Positions 36,348 to 45,812 of a stretch of DNA of 64,000 nt are shown one piece after another (position 1 is the first letter of the stretch; each line of letters opens with the position of its first letter). The notes beneath the pieces are model-generated. The model saw only the letters and a program-made list of their open reading frames with translations, was not told where the DNA came from and searched no databases. Location: the NCBI GenBank assembly GCA_002429115.1, contig DIYS01000073.1, forward strand, positions 23,730 to 87,729, given 5' to 3'. This DNA is from Saccharicrinis sp. UBA6048 (GTDB taxonomy: Bacteria > Bacteroidota > Bacteroidia > Bacteroidales > Marinilabiliaceae). The position numbers and the translations under genes are program-made.

Positions 36348-37553
36348 ATGAAAGGAAAGATGAGAAATTTACTGTTGGTATTTGCTGCAGTCTTGATGGC
36401 AATATCATGTCAGCAGGCCGATGTAATTGAAGAGTCTACTGCAGATCAGGCCATGCTAAAAAGCCATCATGCTGGTGAGTGGATGATGATGAATGATCCT
36501 TTATGGTATTATTCTACCGGACATATGATGTATGAAGTATGTGAGGAAGGTGAAGTTTGGCCATACCTTGAGTCGGCAGTTGTTACAATTAGCAATGATG
36601 AAGAATTCATTTACTTGAAGTTCGTAGCTAATGAAGATTGGTATTTTAAAGGTATTGCACTCAATATTTGGAACGAAGAAGATCCGAATATTGATGATGA
36701 TTTTCTCAATTATCCTTATTTAAAATGGTTTGCTGATGATAATCTTCAACAACATGTTGAGTTTAAGATTCCAATAGGAGAAGATCTTCTGGAATGTTTA
36801 GCATTAAAAATTAAGATATCGGTCAAAAAGATTGTTGACGATGTTGTTGTTAAGAGTTACATATGGTGGTTAACCAGTGAAAATACAATTACAGCTGAAA
36901 CGCCTCTTATCTATTGTTGGAAAGAGTGTGAATGTTATCCATACAGAACACAAACACCTGGTGGATGGGGTGCTCCTGCAAGAGGAAACAATCCTGGAAT
37001 GTATCGGGATAATAACTTTGATGCAGCCTTCCCTGATGGATTAGTTGTAGGAGGTGATTACACCTTAGCATTGACAACAGCTGGTGCTGTAGAGGACTTC
37101 TTACCTTCAGGAGGTCAGCCAAGAGCACTTATGGATAATTACGAGGATCCAGGTAGAAGGGGATTAAGAAACGTATTTGCCGGTCATATTGTTGCCTTAA
37201 CATTGAGTGTAACATTTGATGCTTACGATGAAGATTTTTCAATGGCAGATGGTAACCTTGGTGATTTAGTATTCTCCGATGGAACTGGCTTTGCAGGCAT
37301 GACTGTTCAAGATGTTTTGGATGAAGCAAATGTTGTTTTAGGAGGCGGAAGCTCATCTTATACACTGCAGGAATTACACACGGCCATTTCAATGGTTAAC
37401 GAATACTTTGTTGATGGTGAATGGACAGGTGATGGCACATTGTTCGATGATTGTTATGACTATAAAGATGACGACGACGACGATGATGATGATGACGACG
37501 ACGATGATAATGATGATGATGATGATGATGACGACGACGACGATGATGATTAA
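36348..37553 (+). CDS. Secreted lipoprotein with poly-aspartate C-terminus
   Basis: This 401-residue protein has an SPII signal (MRNLLLVFAAVLMAISC after a short MKGK), with the lipidated Cys near residue 21. The N-terminal half (about 40-190) reads as beta-rich with YSTGHMMYEVCEEGEVWPYLESAVVTIS. The second half starts at YRTQTPGGWGAPARGNNPGMY, contains FPDGLVVGGDYTLALTTAGAVEDFLPSGGQPRAL, and closes with a hydrophilic linker. I recall this second segment from other Bacteroidota surface proteins, but I do not know a named domain. The last 28 residues are 14 Asp, one Asn, and 13 Asp (37467-37550). Function is unknown; the tail suggests Ca2+ or cation binding. Confidence 0.75.
   Translation: MKGKMRNLLLVFAAVLMAISCQQADVIEESTADQAMLKSHHAGEWMMMNDPLWYYSTGHMMYEVCEEGEVWPYLESAVVTISNDEEFIYLKFVANEDWYFKGIALNIWNEEDPNIDDDFLNYPYLKWFADDNLQQHVEFKIPIGEDLLECLALKIKISVKKIVDDVVVKSYIWWLTSENTITAETPLIYCWKECECYPYRTQTPGGWGAPARGNNPGMYRDNNFDAAFPDGLVVGGDYTLALTTAGAVEDFLPSGGQPRALMDNYEDPGRRGLRNVFAGHIVALTLSVTFDAYDEDFSMADGNLGDLVFSDGTGFAGMTVQDVLDEANVVLGGGSSSYTLQELHTAISMVNEYFVDGEWTGDGTLFDDCYDYKDDDDDDDDDDDDDDNDDDDDDDDDDDDD
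37467..37550 (+). repeat. GAT/GAC microsatellite encoding the Asp tail
   Basis: 27 GAT or GAC codons with one AAT form an 84-base trinucleotide tract. GAC and GAT run in short blocks, suggesting expansion by slippage or duplication. Gain or loss of whole codons keeps the frame, so tail length may vary between strains. Confidence 0.8.
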
Positions 37554-37606
37554 TACTTAACTGACAGGCATAAAGCATTATACTGTGCTGTCAGGATTAT
37601 AATAAG

Positions 37607-37637
37607 AGTGGGGTAGCACATACTACCTCACTTTTTA
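37607..37637 (+). terminator. Terminator after the poly-Asp lipoprotein
   Basis: AGTGGGGTAG (37607-37616) pairs with CTACCTCACT (37623-37632) with one wobble, followed by five T residues. A second hairpin-forming pair (CTGACAG / CTGTCAG) lies just upstream at 37561-37593. Confidence 0.7.
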
Positions 37638-37676
37638 TATCAACCTTTTATTTTAACCAAACATATTCGCTTGATT

Positions 37677-38831
37677 ATGAATAAACGCATACTAGTAGTA
37701 TTTGGGACCCGACCAGAGGCAATAAAGATGGCTCCCTTAGTAAAGGCACTTAAGAATGAAAAGCACATAGACAGTCGCTTATGTGTAACTGCCCAACACC
37801 GTGAGATGTTAGACCAGGTGTTGGATTTTTTTGATATAAAGCCCGATTATGATCTGAACTTAATGAAACCGGGTCAAACCCTTTTTTCATTAACTGCTGA
37901 TATTATGAATGGTTTAAAACCGGTACTCGACGAGTTTAAACCCGATGTTGTTTTAGTTCATGGTGATACAACCACTTCGATGGTAGGAGCAATGGCTGCA
38001 TTTTATAGCGGTGCCAAAGTCGGGCATGTGGAGGCCGGATTGAGAACCTACAATAAACTGGCACCTTTCCCTGAAGAGATTAACAGGCAATTAACCGGTC
38101 GTATGGCCGATTATCATTTTGGACCTACGCAACAGTCGAGGCAAAACTTGCTAAATGAAGGTGTAGATGACAAGCAAATAATAGTAACTGGCAATACGGT
38201 TATTGATGCTTTAATGGAAAGCGTTGACATTGTGAAAGTAAATAACCATCAGAATATTACCAATATTAAAGCCAGTATCGATGTTGAAAAAGAGATTATC
38301 CTCGTAACTGGTCATCGACGAGAAAATTTCGGAGACGGTTTCTTAAATATCTGTAAAGCTTTGAAAGAGATTGCTCAGCAATTTTCAGGAGACATTGTGT
38401 ATCCGGTTCATTTGAATCCAAATGTTCAGAAACCAGTTTATGAGATACTTAAAGACGTACCAAATATAAGACTGATTGATCCTCAGCCTTACGAGGCTTT
38501 TGTTTGGTTAATGGATAAATCGAAATTGATTATAACCGATAGTGGCGGGGTTCAGGAAGAAGCTCCAAGTTTGGGTAAGCCGGTCTTGGTGATGCGTGAC
38601 ACCACTGAACGTCCGGAAGCTGTGGATGCCGGTACTGTAATACTTGTTGGAACAAACAAAGACAGAATTGTTAATGAAACGATGACTTTGCTTAACAATG
38701 CAGATAAATACAATGAGATGAGCAAGCTGCATAACCCTTATGGCGATGGAAAGGCAGCCAAACGCATTGTTGCTTTTCTTAAAAAGGAGCTGGGAGTTCA
38801 TGTTGAACATTCTGTTGAGTCGGCTTCGTAA
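37677..38831 (+). CDS. wecB: UDP-N-acetylglucosamine 2-epimerase (non-hydrolysing)
   Basis: Start chosen at ATG 37677 rather than the TTG six bases earlier, giving 384 residues, the usual length of WecB. Signatures are [17 protein letters not shown] at the N-terminus, [65 protein letters not shown] near residue 205 and [29 protein letters not shown] near 285. It converts UDP-GlcNAc to UDP-ManNAc in the cytoplasm. With the next gene it should supply UDP-ManNAcA for the polysaccharide. Confidence 0.96.
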   Translation: MNKRILVVFGTRPEAIKMAPLVKALKNEKHIDSRLCVTAQHREMLDQVLDFFDIKPDYDLNLMKPGQTLFSLTADIMNGLKPVLDEFKPDVVLVHGDTTTSMVGAMAAFYSGAKVGHVEAGLRTYNKLAPFPEEINRQLTGRMADYHFGPTQQSRQNLLNEGVDDKQIIVTGNTVIDALMESVDIVKVNNHQNITNIKASIDVEKEIILVTGHRRENFGDGFLNICKALKEIAQQFSGDIVYPVHLNPNVQKPVYEILKDVPNIRLIDPQPYEAFVWLMDKSKLIITDSGGVQEEAPSLGKPVLVMRDTTERPEAVDAGTVILVGTNKDRIVNETMTLLNNADKYNEMSKLHNPYGDGKAAKRIVAFLKKELGVHVEHSVESAS

Positions 38832-38884
38832 TGAATTATAAAGAAATGAATGTAGATAATAGTTAACCTCACACACAATAAATT

Positions 38885-40102
38885 ATGACAAAAAACATTA
38901 CCGTTACAACAGTTGGGCTGGGCTATATCGGCTTGCCTACAAGTGCTTTGGTCGCATCAAACGGAATTAGAGTTAATGGTGTAGATATTAACCCGGAGGT
39001 GGTTGAAACAATTAATCGAGGAGAAATTCATATTGTCGAGCCGGAACTGCAACAATATGTTTCAGATGCTGTAAGTAAGAAATTTTTGAGTGCTTCTGTG
39101 GAAGTTCAGGAAGCGGATGTATATCTGGTTGTTGTTCCTACGCCTTTTAAAGGTGGTAATCATGAACCAGACATCTCATTTATCGAAGCGGCCACTCGCA
39201 ATATTATGCCTCATTTAAAAGAGGGTGATTTATACATCATCGAATCGACATCGCCTGTTGGAACTACTGAAAAAATGATGAATTTGATATATTCATCACG
39301 ACCAGAATTAAAGGACAAATTGTATATCGCTTATTGTCCAGAAAGAGTTTTACCTGGAAATGTAATGTACGAATTGGTTTATAACGATCGTGTAATCGGA
39401 GGTGTTGATACAGGTTCGACTGAAAGAGCCGTTGAATTTTATGAGTTGTTCGTAAAAGGGGACTTACACAAAACAAATGCGCGAACAGCTGAGATGTGTA
39501 AACTGACAGAAAATGCCAGTCGTGATGTGCAGATTGCTTTTGCCAATGAGTTATCATTGATATGTGATAAGGCTGATATTAATGTTTGGGAGTTAATTCA
39601 GCTGGCCAACAGACACCCACGTGTGAATATTCTACAGCCTGGTTGTGGTGTCGGTGGTCATTGTATCGCTGTTGATCCATATTTCTTAGTGGCAGATTAT
39701 CCACGTTTATCTCAATTGATTGGTAAAGCGAGGGAAACAAACAACTATAAATCATTTTGGGTAGCTGAAAAAATTCAAAATGCCATGTTGGATTTTCAGG
39801 TTAAGCATGGCCGTATGCCTTCAGTGGCGATTATGGGACTAGCTTTTAAACCTGATATTGATGATTTAAGAGAATCGCCAGCTAAATATATTGCACAAAG
39901 GGTAATACAAAGTACAAATAACGAGCAGATGTACTTTGTTGAACCAAATATAACGGATCATCCGGTGTATAAAATTTCTGATTGTGAACTAGCTTTTAAT
40001 GAAGCAGAAATAATAGTCTTCCTTGTGGCACATAAAGAGTTTAAAAAATTACCGAAGGATGATAATAAGATTATTCTTGATTTTTGCGGAATTTACAAAT
40101 AA
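38885..40102 (+). CDS. wecC: UDP-N-acetyl-D-mannosamine dehydrogenase
   Basis: This 405-residue protein belongs to the UDP-glucose/GDP-mannose dehydrogenase family. It has an N-terminal NAD-binding motif (TVGLGYIGLPTSALVA), ESTSPVGTTEKM, and YCPERVLPGN, characteristic of WecC. Then come EMCKLTENASRDVQIAFANELSLICD and the catalytic cysteine in QPGCGVGGHCIAVDPYFLV near residue 257. It oxidises UDP-ManNAc to UDP-ManNAcA in two steps. Position directly after wecB supports ManNAcA over GlcA or GalA. The product is a typical acidic sugar of capsules and ECA-like polymers. Confidence 0.95.
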   Translation: MTKNITVTTVGLGYIGLPTSALVASNGIRVNGVDINPEVVETINRGEIHIVEPELQQYVSDAVSKKFLSASVEVQEADVYLVVVPTPFKGGNHEPDISFIEAATRNIMPHLKEGDLYIIESTSPVGTTEKMMNLIYSSRPELKDKLYIAYCPERVLPGNVMYELVYNDRVIGGVDTGSTERAVEFYELFVKGDLHKTNARTAEMCKLTENASRDVQIAFANELSLICDKADINVWELIQLANRHPRVNILQPGCGVGGHCIAVDPYFLVADYPRLSQLIGKARETNNYKSFWVAEKIQNAMLDFQVKHGRMPSVAIMGLAFKPDIDDLRESPAKYIAQRVIQSTNNEQMYFVEPNITDHPVYKISDCELAFNEAEIIVFLVAHKEFKKLPKDDNKIILDFCGIYK

Positions 40103-40162
40103 CCTGAGTTCGGCGTAAAATTTTGGACTCAGAACGCTTACAAATAGTAAGTTTCAAGTGTC

Positions 40163-40199
40163 TATTGACGAAAGAATAGCGGGCTATTTTGAGTCAATA
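40163..40199. other. Imperfect hairpin 60 bases after wecC
   Basis: TATTGAC (40163-40169) pairs with GTCAATA (40193-40199), and AATAGC (40175-40180) pairs with GCTATT (40183-40188), with an unpaired internal section between. It may mark the 3' end of the wecBC transcript, although there is no U-tract. The rest of the gap 40103-40390 holds no gene. Confidence 0.35.
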
Positions 40200-40390
40200 A
40201 CATGAAGAAAATTGCTGATTGTAAGTGGAAACACTTAGCTTTGAGTAAAAAACTTATCTACAGCGTCAAATTTTATCGCAATAGTTTACTATTCCTCTAA
40301 AATTATTCCTTGTAGATCAACTTTTTATATCAATCTGAGTTTTAAAATTTAAATCGAACTCAGGTAAATAATTAAAGTGGATTATTCTAT

Positions 40391-40426
40391 AAAGTAAAAA
40401 ACCGGGATATCCCGGTTTTTTACTTT
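40391..40426. terminator. Perfect bidirectional terminator
   Basis: A 16-bp perfect stem (40391-40406 with 40411-40426) has a GC core (ACCGGG/CCCGGT) flanked by A/T runs and an ATAT loop. It lies 15 bases past the stop of the minus-strand export gene. It would end transcripts from both directions. Confidence 0.85.
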
Positions 40427-40441
40427 ATGTGGTGAATAATT

Positions 40442-41227
40442 TTAATCTTGGTTGACGATGTATACCGTATAAATAAGAATTGCCGTGTTGATGGCAGTAA
40501 GTGTAAGACCAACAGGGATCGAACTTAATTGCCATGATTTTAAACGCCTTGGTTCGACATATATGATGTCACCTGCTTTCAGGTAGAAGTAAGGTGAAAA
40601 CATAATTTTCTCGTCAAGCGTATTTATTTTAATCATCTGCTGTACTTCTCCTTCTTTCCGGATAAGTCGAACCGTTTTTCTGTTTGCAAAGTCTGTCATA
40701 TCGCCGGCCATACTAATGGCTTCCAATAAATTAATTTCCTCAGCATAAAGCAAAAATCTTCCAGGTTCTCTTACTTCACCAATAATAGTAATATTATCAT
40801 TTAACAGTTTAACATCAACACTGCTTGTGTCGAGGTATTTACTTACTGCAATTTGAATTTTATCTCTCACTTCAGATATGGTTAAGCCTTGGACATAAAT
40901 TTTACCAATGAACGGATAATTAATAGAGCCATCCAGGTCAACCCGGTAGCCAGCTAAAGTGGCAGCCATTGGGTTATCAATTCGCCCGTTGGTACTACGC
41001 ATATCAAAGTTTAAGAAGGCCGATGTTCGTTCGTCAGTACTTGTTACGCGTATGTATAAGTTATCGTTGGGCTTTACTATATAGTCGGACTTTGTAGCTG
41101 AGTAATCTCTCTCAACCTCGGCAAGTGCTTTGGTATATTCTCCTTGCAAGTAAATCGATTTCTTTAGAGAAACACATGATGTTAGTGATATGGCATAAAT
41201 CAGGAAAGCAAACTTAAAGTAGCGCAT
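40442..41227 (-). CDS. Wza-type polysaccharide export lipoprotein (copy 2)
   Basis: This 261-residue lipoprotein (FAFLIYAISLTSC, Cys near 18) has Poly_export and SLBB domains: YIVKPNDNLYIRVTSTDERTSAFLNF near residue 49, GSINYPFIGKIYVQGLTISEVRDKI, DVKLLNDNITIIGEVREPGRFLLYAEEINLLEAISMAGDM. A late GDIIYVEP and a C-terminal hydrophobic helix follow. It aligns along its whole length with the export protein at 21664-22431, so the window has two outer-membrane export proteins. It is a single gene on the opposite strand, without a Wzc partner beside it, and may use the kinase protein of cluster 1 or be a replacement channel. Confidence 0.9.
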   Translation of the reverse strand: MRYFKFAFLIYAISLTSCVSLKKSIYLQGEYTKALAEVERDYSATKSDYIVKPNDNLYIRVTSTDERTSAFLNFDMRSTNGRIDNPMAATLAGYRVDLDGSINYPFIGKIYVQGLTISEVRDKIQIAVSKYLDTSSVDVKLLNDNITIIGEVREPGRFLLYAEEINLLEAISMAGDMTDFANRKTVRLIRKEGEVQQMIKINTLDEKIMFSPYFYLKAGDIIYVEPRRLKSWQLSSIPVGLTLTAINTAILIYTVYIVNQD

Positions 41228-41877
41228 AGTTGTGAATTAAATATTTGGTTAAAAGTGGGACAAAATGCCAGTGCTTCGAAATAATTGACTGGTATTTCAT
41301 GTTTTACATCACGAATAAAAATAAGGTAAATGAATGTTATCGACAAATATTCAGTTACAAAACTTGAAATTCAATAAATAGTTCAGAAAAATGAGAAAAA
41401 CACCCTTGGAGATGCTATTGAGTTAAGCCAAATAGGAATTTTTTAGGGAAATAAATTTGAGCTCTGTAGTAAGGAATGGTAATGTAATTAAGTGCTGTTA
41501 GTTCCTAAATATCAATTAAAAGTCCTACTGTCATATTTGCAAGAATGTCAATAGTTTTCAGAAAGATATTGCATATTTTTTTTAATGTACCAAAACCAAT
41601 ACACTGATGAATTGAATACGCGTATTGATCAAATTTTAAGATTAAATACTCTTTTTTTTTATAGATTTATTTTCGATGATTTTTACCTAAACCACCTATA
41701 TTCAATTTAGGGTTAATCAATCGATTAACACAGAAAGAAACTTGCTGGTTTGGTTCTAAGTCTGATTTTCGACTTTAGACAATTTTAAGATTGTGACTGA
41801 AGAGGCGAAGCATGCCCGAAGCTCTCATAATTGCTTAAGAATTGTTAGCTAATAACCCATAATCACGAAATAATTAA
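41228..41877. other. 650-base divergent intergenic region with a 12-bp palindrome
   Basis: This gap lies between the minus-strand export gene and the second flippase. It holds a 12-bp perfect palindrome (AATACGCGTATT, 41615-41626) and an imperfect inverted repeat at 41264-41297 (AATGCCAGT with ACTGGTATT). No open frame of useful length, no tRNA and no clear promoter box were found. Both divergent promoters must be inside. Confidence 0.5.
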
Positions 41878-43350
41878 TTGAAAACAAATAATACCATTCA
41901 GGCCTTTTGGGTTGGTATGGGCAGTTTAAGTTCTTTTGCGTTGGCGATGGTAAGTGCCGCTATTTTATCACGTTATTTTGATAAAGCAGAATATGGAACA
42001 TATCGTCAGATATTATATGTATATAATACACTTCTTATTGTATTTTCGGCTGGCTTGCCTAGAGTGTTTGGATATTATCTGCCCCGTTATAGTTTGTCGC
42101 AAGGGAAATTTATCGTGTTAAAAATAACGCGGTTATTAGTATTAGGAGGGCTTGTTTTTTCAGTTTTTCTTTTCTTTTTATCTGATCTGATTGCAATTGT
42201 ATTAAAAAATCCTGAGTTGGCTAAGGGCCTGAAAATATTCTCACCGATCCCTTTATTGTTACTTCCAACTTTAGGAATAGAAGGGATTTTTTCAACCTAT
42301 AAAAAGACTATTTATATTGCGATTTATAATACAGTTACCCGCTTTTTAATGTTGCTATGCATTGTAGTTCCGGTGATTGTATTTAAAGGGTCTTATATTG
42401 ATGCCATATACGGGTGGATTATTAGTTCCTTAATTATTTTGGTTATGGCCTACTTTTTTAAAGGGATTCCTTTCAAAGGCATTAATAAAGAACAGGCTGA
42501 GCTTCCATTTAAAGAAATTCTAAAATACAGTTTGCCATTGGTATCGGCTTCCATTGCAGGTATTATTTATCGGGCTGCCAACCAGTTTTATGTCAGTCGC
42601 TATTTTGGCCCTGAAGTATTTGCGGAGTTCAGTAATGGTTTTATTGAAATTCCTTTGGTACATATGGTGACAGGTGCGACTGCTACGGTATTGATGCCAT
42701 TATTTTCAAAAGCTATTCATGAAGGTGATAATGTTACTGAAGTGACCAGGTTATGGTGTAATGCTTTAAGAAAATCTGCGATCATTATATATCCAATGGT
42801 CATCTTTTTTATGTTTTACTCAAAGGAGCTTGTTACATTGGTGTATTCAGATGCTTACGTATCTTCAGCCACATACTTTTCCATAGCGATGATTGTTAAC
42901 TTTTTTAATATCGTCATATTTGCTCCTTTGTTATTAGCTCTTGGAGAGTCGCAGTTTTATGCCCGTTTGCATTATGGATTGGCTTTGGTTACCTGGGTAG
43001 CTGAGTTTGCCGTTGTAAAACTTTTTAATTCACCTGTTTCAATTGCCATAACTTTTGTAATAATTGCTATCGGAGGCGTGTTTGTTTCTTTGTTTTATTC
43101 AGCCAAAAAACTGAAGGTATCCTTTAAGAGTATGTTTCCGGCTATGAGCTTTGTATCCATTGCCTTACATTCATTAATCTGCTTGAGCTTTGTTACTTTT
43201 ATAATGCGTCGGACAATCGTTAATGCAAGCGATATTATTAATATAACAGTGGCTGGCACATGTTATGTGCCATTACTTTGGATGACATCCAAATTCTTTA
43301 AAATAAATTATTTAGATATTATAAAACCACTACTCGCAAGAAGGAAATAA
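41878..43350 (+). CDS. Wzx-type flippase, second copy
   Basis: This 490-residue MOP-superfamily membrane protein is read from a TTG at 41878. The first ATG in frame (codon 14) would cut the first helix, so TTG is preferred. The start reads FWVGMGSLSSFALAMVSAAILSRYFDKAEYGTYRQILYVYNTLLIVFSAGLPRVFGYYLPRY, which is a typical Wzx opening. About 12-14 helices are visible, with SLPLVSASIAGIIYRAANQFYVSRYF in the middle. It differs clearly from the flippase at 33560, so the two probably serve different repeat units. Confidence 0.88.
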   Translation: MKTNNTIQAFWVGMGSLSSFALAMVSAAILSRYFDKAEYGTYRQILYVYNTLLIVFSAGLPRVFGYYLPRYSLSQGKFIVLKITRLLVLGGLVFSVFLFFLSDLIAIVLKNPELAKGLKIFSPIPLLLLPTLGIEGIFSTYKKTIYIAIYNTVTRFLMLLCIVVPVIVFKGSYIDAIYGWIISSLIILVMAYFFKGIPFKGINKEQAELPFKEILKYSLPLVSASIAGIIYRAANQFYVSRYFGPEVFAEFSNGFIEIPLVHMVTGATATVLMPLFSKAIHEGDNVTEVTRLWCNALRKSAIIIYPMVIFFMFYSKELVTLVYSDAYVSSATYFSIAMIVNFFNIVIFAPLLLALGESQFYARLHYGLALVTWVAEFAVVKLFNSPVSIAITFVIIAIGGVFVSLFYSAKKLKVSFKSMFPAMSFVSIALHSLICLSFVTFIMRRTIVNASDIINITVAGTCYVPLLWMTSKFFKINYLDIIKPLLARRK

Positions 43351-43361
43351 CTTGTGGGCAG

Positions 43362-44483
43362 ATGAGAAAATACAATATGAAGCGTCAAAAAATTCTAATT
43401 GTTTCAACTGGTTTTCATCCGCAGAATTCGCCAAGATCATTTAGAACGACTGAATTAGCAGTTGAATTAGCCCGTCAGGGACATCAGGTTGTAGTTTACA
43501 TTCCAACAAGTGATTTTGACTATACAGATTTTGAGCAAATGCATAATTTGAAAATCAAACGTTTAGGGAAGTTAAGCTTTAAACCAATTGAGATTAAAGG
43601 CAACAAGATTATCCGTTTGTTACGACGTTTATGCAGACGCATGATGAGTTTACTGCTTGAATACCCATCCATAGAATTATTGTTTAAGGTGAAATCAGCA
43701 TTAAAGCTCGAGAACGGATATGATATGCTGATATCCATTGCAGTTCCTTATCCAATACATTGGGGTGTAGCAAGTATATGGTCCAATAAGAACAAAATTG
43801 CCAACAAGTGGGTGGCCGATTGTGGCGATCCTTTTATGGGAGTTACTGCCGATACATTCAGGAAACCATTTTATTTTAAATATGTAGAAAAATGGTTTTG
43901 CCGTAAAGCTGATTATATTACTATTCCATTCGAAGGGGCACGCTCTGCTTACTACTCTGAGTTTCATAATAAGATTAAAATAATTCCTCAAGGATTTCGA
44001 CTTGATGAATTAGAACTTCCAGAATATAAGAGCAATGGGGGAAGCCCATCGTTTGCCTATGCTGGAGGCTTTATTCCAGGGAAACGTGACCCTAAGGCAA
44101 TGTTGGATTTTCTTGTAACATGTCAAAAGGATTTTAAATTTATTGTTTATACATCTTCGGCAGGTATGTTGATGCCTTATAAAGACAAATTAAAGGATAA
44201 ACTAATTATCAGAGAGTACATTCCTCGTATTGAATTACTTAAAATGCTGTCCGGCATGGATTTTTTGGTTAATTTTGATAACAATACAAAAACACAACTC
44301 CCGAGCAAATTAATTGATTATGCTATTACCGGGAGACCTGTTTTTAATGTTACAAATAGTACCGATTTTAATCACTTGTTGGAGTTTATGAGTGGTAATT
44401 ATGATAGCAAATTGCAGCTTGAACCAGCAAGTAGTTATGATATTAAAGTAATTGCTCAAAATTTTCTAAACCTGACAAATTGA
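43362..44483 (+). CDS. Glycosyltransferase, GT4-like
   Basis: This 373-residue protein starts 12 bases after the flippase stop; an ATG five codons later is also possible. N-terminal features are ILIVSTGFHPQNSPRSFRTTELAVELARQGHQVVVYIP, and HWGVASIWSNKNKIANKWVADCGDPFMG near residue 130. The C-terminal half has FAYAGGFIPGKRDPKAMLDFL and TKTQLPSKLIDYAITGRPVFNV in place of a full E-x7-E motif. It resembles divergent GT4 enzymes of capsule loci. Donor and acceptor are unknown. Confidence 0.75.
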   Translation: MRKYNMKRQKILIVSTGFHPQNSPRSFRTTELAVELARQGHQVVVYIPTSDFDYTDFEQMHNLKIKRLGKLSFKPIEIKGNKIIRLLRRLCRRMMSLLLEYPSIELLFKVKSALKLENGYDMLISIAVPYPIHWGVASIWSNKNKIANKWVADCGDPFMGVTADTFRKPFYFKYVEKWFCRKADYITIPFEGARSAYYSEFHNKIKIIPQGFRLDELELPEYKSNGGSPSFAYAGGFIPGKRDPKAMLDFLVTCQKDFKFIVYTSSAGMLMPYKDKLKDKLIIREYIPRIELLKMLSGMDFLVNFDNNTKTQLPSKLIDYAITGRPVFNVTNSTDFNHLLEFMSGNYDSKLQLEPASSYDIKVIAQNFLNLTN

Positions 44484-44484
44484 G

Positions 44485-45774
44485 ATGGCAATAACAAAAC
44501 AACATTCTTTTAATAAGATTAGTGATTATTCTGACAGGTGGAAGGAAGGAATGGACTATGTATTGGTATTTCTATTATGGCCTTTAGGAGCATTGTTAGC
44601 TGCATTTAATCATTGGAAGAAACCATGGTCAAAAAATGTGTTTTGGTTATTTTGTATTTTCTTTGGGTTTACTTTTGTAATTGCAGAGAGAGGTGGATCG
44701 GATTCTGCCAGGTATGCGGAAGTATTTGTTGATATTGCACATTCAGATCTTAATCTTACGAGTTTATTTAGTTCGTTCTATTCCGAGCTTTCGGACGATC
44801 CGGATGTTGTTTCTCCTATAATTGTATTTTTGGTTTCCAGAGCAACAGATAATCCTAAATTCTTATTTATGGTTTACGGATTGTTTTTTGGCTTTTTCTA
44901 TTCAAGAAATTTATGGTTTGTTCTTAATAAAATCGAAAATAAGGTTACTGGAATGATATTGTTGCTCACCTTAACCTTTGCTTTGATAAATCCTATTTGG
45001 CATATCAACGGATTTAGGTTTTGGGCAGCTGCACAAGTGTTTCTTTTTGGAACATTACCATTTTTATTGGATGGAAACAAGAAAACACTAATCTGGTCTG
45101 CATTTTCCATTCTTGTTCACTATTCTTTTATATTACCATTAGGCATTTTAGGTATATTCTATTTGGTTAAAAACAAGGCAAACTTATATTTGGCCTTTTA
45201 TTTAGCTACTGCATTTTTGCAAGAATTAAACTTACAATGGTTTCAATCGATTCTATCCTTTTTACCTGATATTTTTTATTCTAAGGTATTAACATATGCC
45301 AATGCTGAATATGCTGAAACGCGTATGTTATCAAGTCAAGCCTTACAATGGTATGTAACGCTCCCTTTGGAGGGATTGAAATGGGTTAATTATATCTTTG
45401 TTATTTCGTTTTTTATAATAGGAAGAAAATTTATTAACGAAAGGGAAGATCTGAAAACACTGTTGTGTTTTTCTCTACTTTTCCTGGGATTTGCAAATAT
45501 TCTTAGTTTTGTGCCATCGGGGCATCGCTACTTGCATGTAGCAAATACTTTTATTTTCCCGTTTTATATTATTTCATTTTCAGCATTTTCAAGAATCAGA
45601 AAATTATTCATCCTTCAAACTTTTAGTTTACCATTGTTAGTGCTTTTTTGTGTCATGTCTATTAGAATAGGCTTTAATCATTTTGGGGCATTAACAGTAA
45701 TTGGTAACCCGGTGTCATCGGCCTTTTATTCATATCCGGTTCCTTTAATGGATGATATTAAAAGAGTATTGTAA
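44485..45774 (+). CDS. EpsG-like polysaccharide polymerase (Wzy-type)
   Basis: This 429-residue membrane protein has around ten to twelve helices. It opens with an amphipathic region and YVLVFLLWPLGALLAAF, and it has FGFTFVIAERGGSDSARYAEVFVDI near residue 68. The D-S-x-R-Y element is characteristic of EpsG-type polymerases. FALINPIWHINGFRFWAAAQVFLFG follows near 170, with R-F-W at the place of the usual R. It should polymerise the second repeat unit in the periplasm. Start ATG lies one base after the previous stop. Confidence 0.82.
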   Translation: MAITKQHSFNKISDYSDRWKEGMDYVLVFLLWPLGALLAAFNHWKKPWSKNVFWLFCIFFGFTFVIAERGGSDSARYAEVFVDIAHSDLNLTSLFSSFYSELSDDPDVVSPIIVFLVSRATDNPKFLFMVYGLFFGFFYSRNLWFVLNKIENKVTGMILLLTLTFALINPIWHINGFRFWAAAQVFLFGTLPFLLDGNKKTLIWSAFSILVHYSFILPLGILGIFYLVKNKANLYLAFYLATAFLQELNLQWFQSILSFLPDIFYSKVLTYANAEYAETRMLSSQALQWYVTLPLEGLKWVNYIFVISFFIIGRKFINEREDLKTLLCFSLLFLGFANILSFVPSGHRYLHVANTFIFPFYIISFSAFSRIRKLFILQTFSLPLLVLFCVMSIRIGFNHFGALTVIGNPVSSAFYSYPVPLMDDIKRVL

Positions 45775-45812
45775 GAGAATTAAAATAGTTATAACCAAAC
45801 TTAATTTTAAAC

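Noticed and set aside
37458..37490. DYKDDDD sequence resembling the FLAG tag
   Set aside because: It is part of a longer natural Asp tract with mixed codons, and the flanking protein and terminator look native, so vector contamination is unlikely.
37396..37578. Minus-strand open frame rich in His and Arg opposite the Asp tail
   Set aside because: It is the complement of the GAT/GAC repeat and has no independent support as a gene.
40119..40251. MITE-like element between wecC and the second export gene
   Set aside because: The outer arms match only partly and in changed order; only the inner hairpin is convincing.
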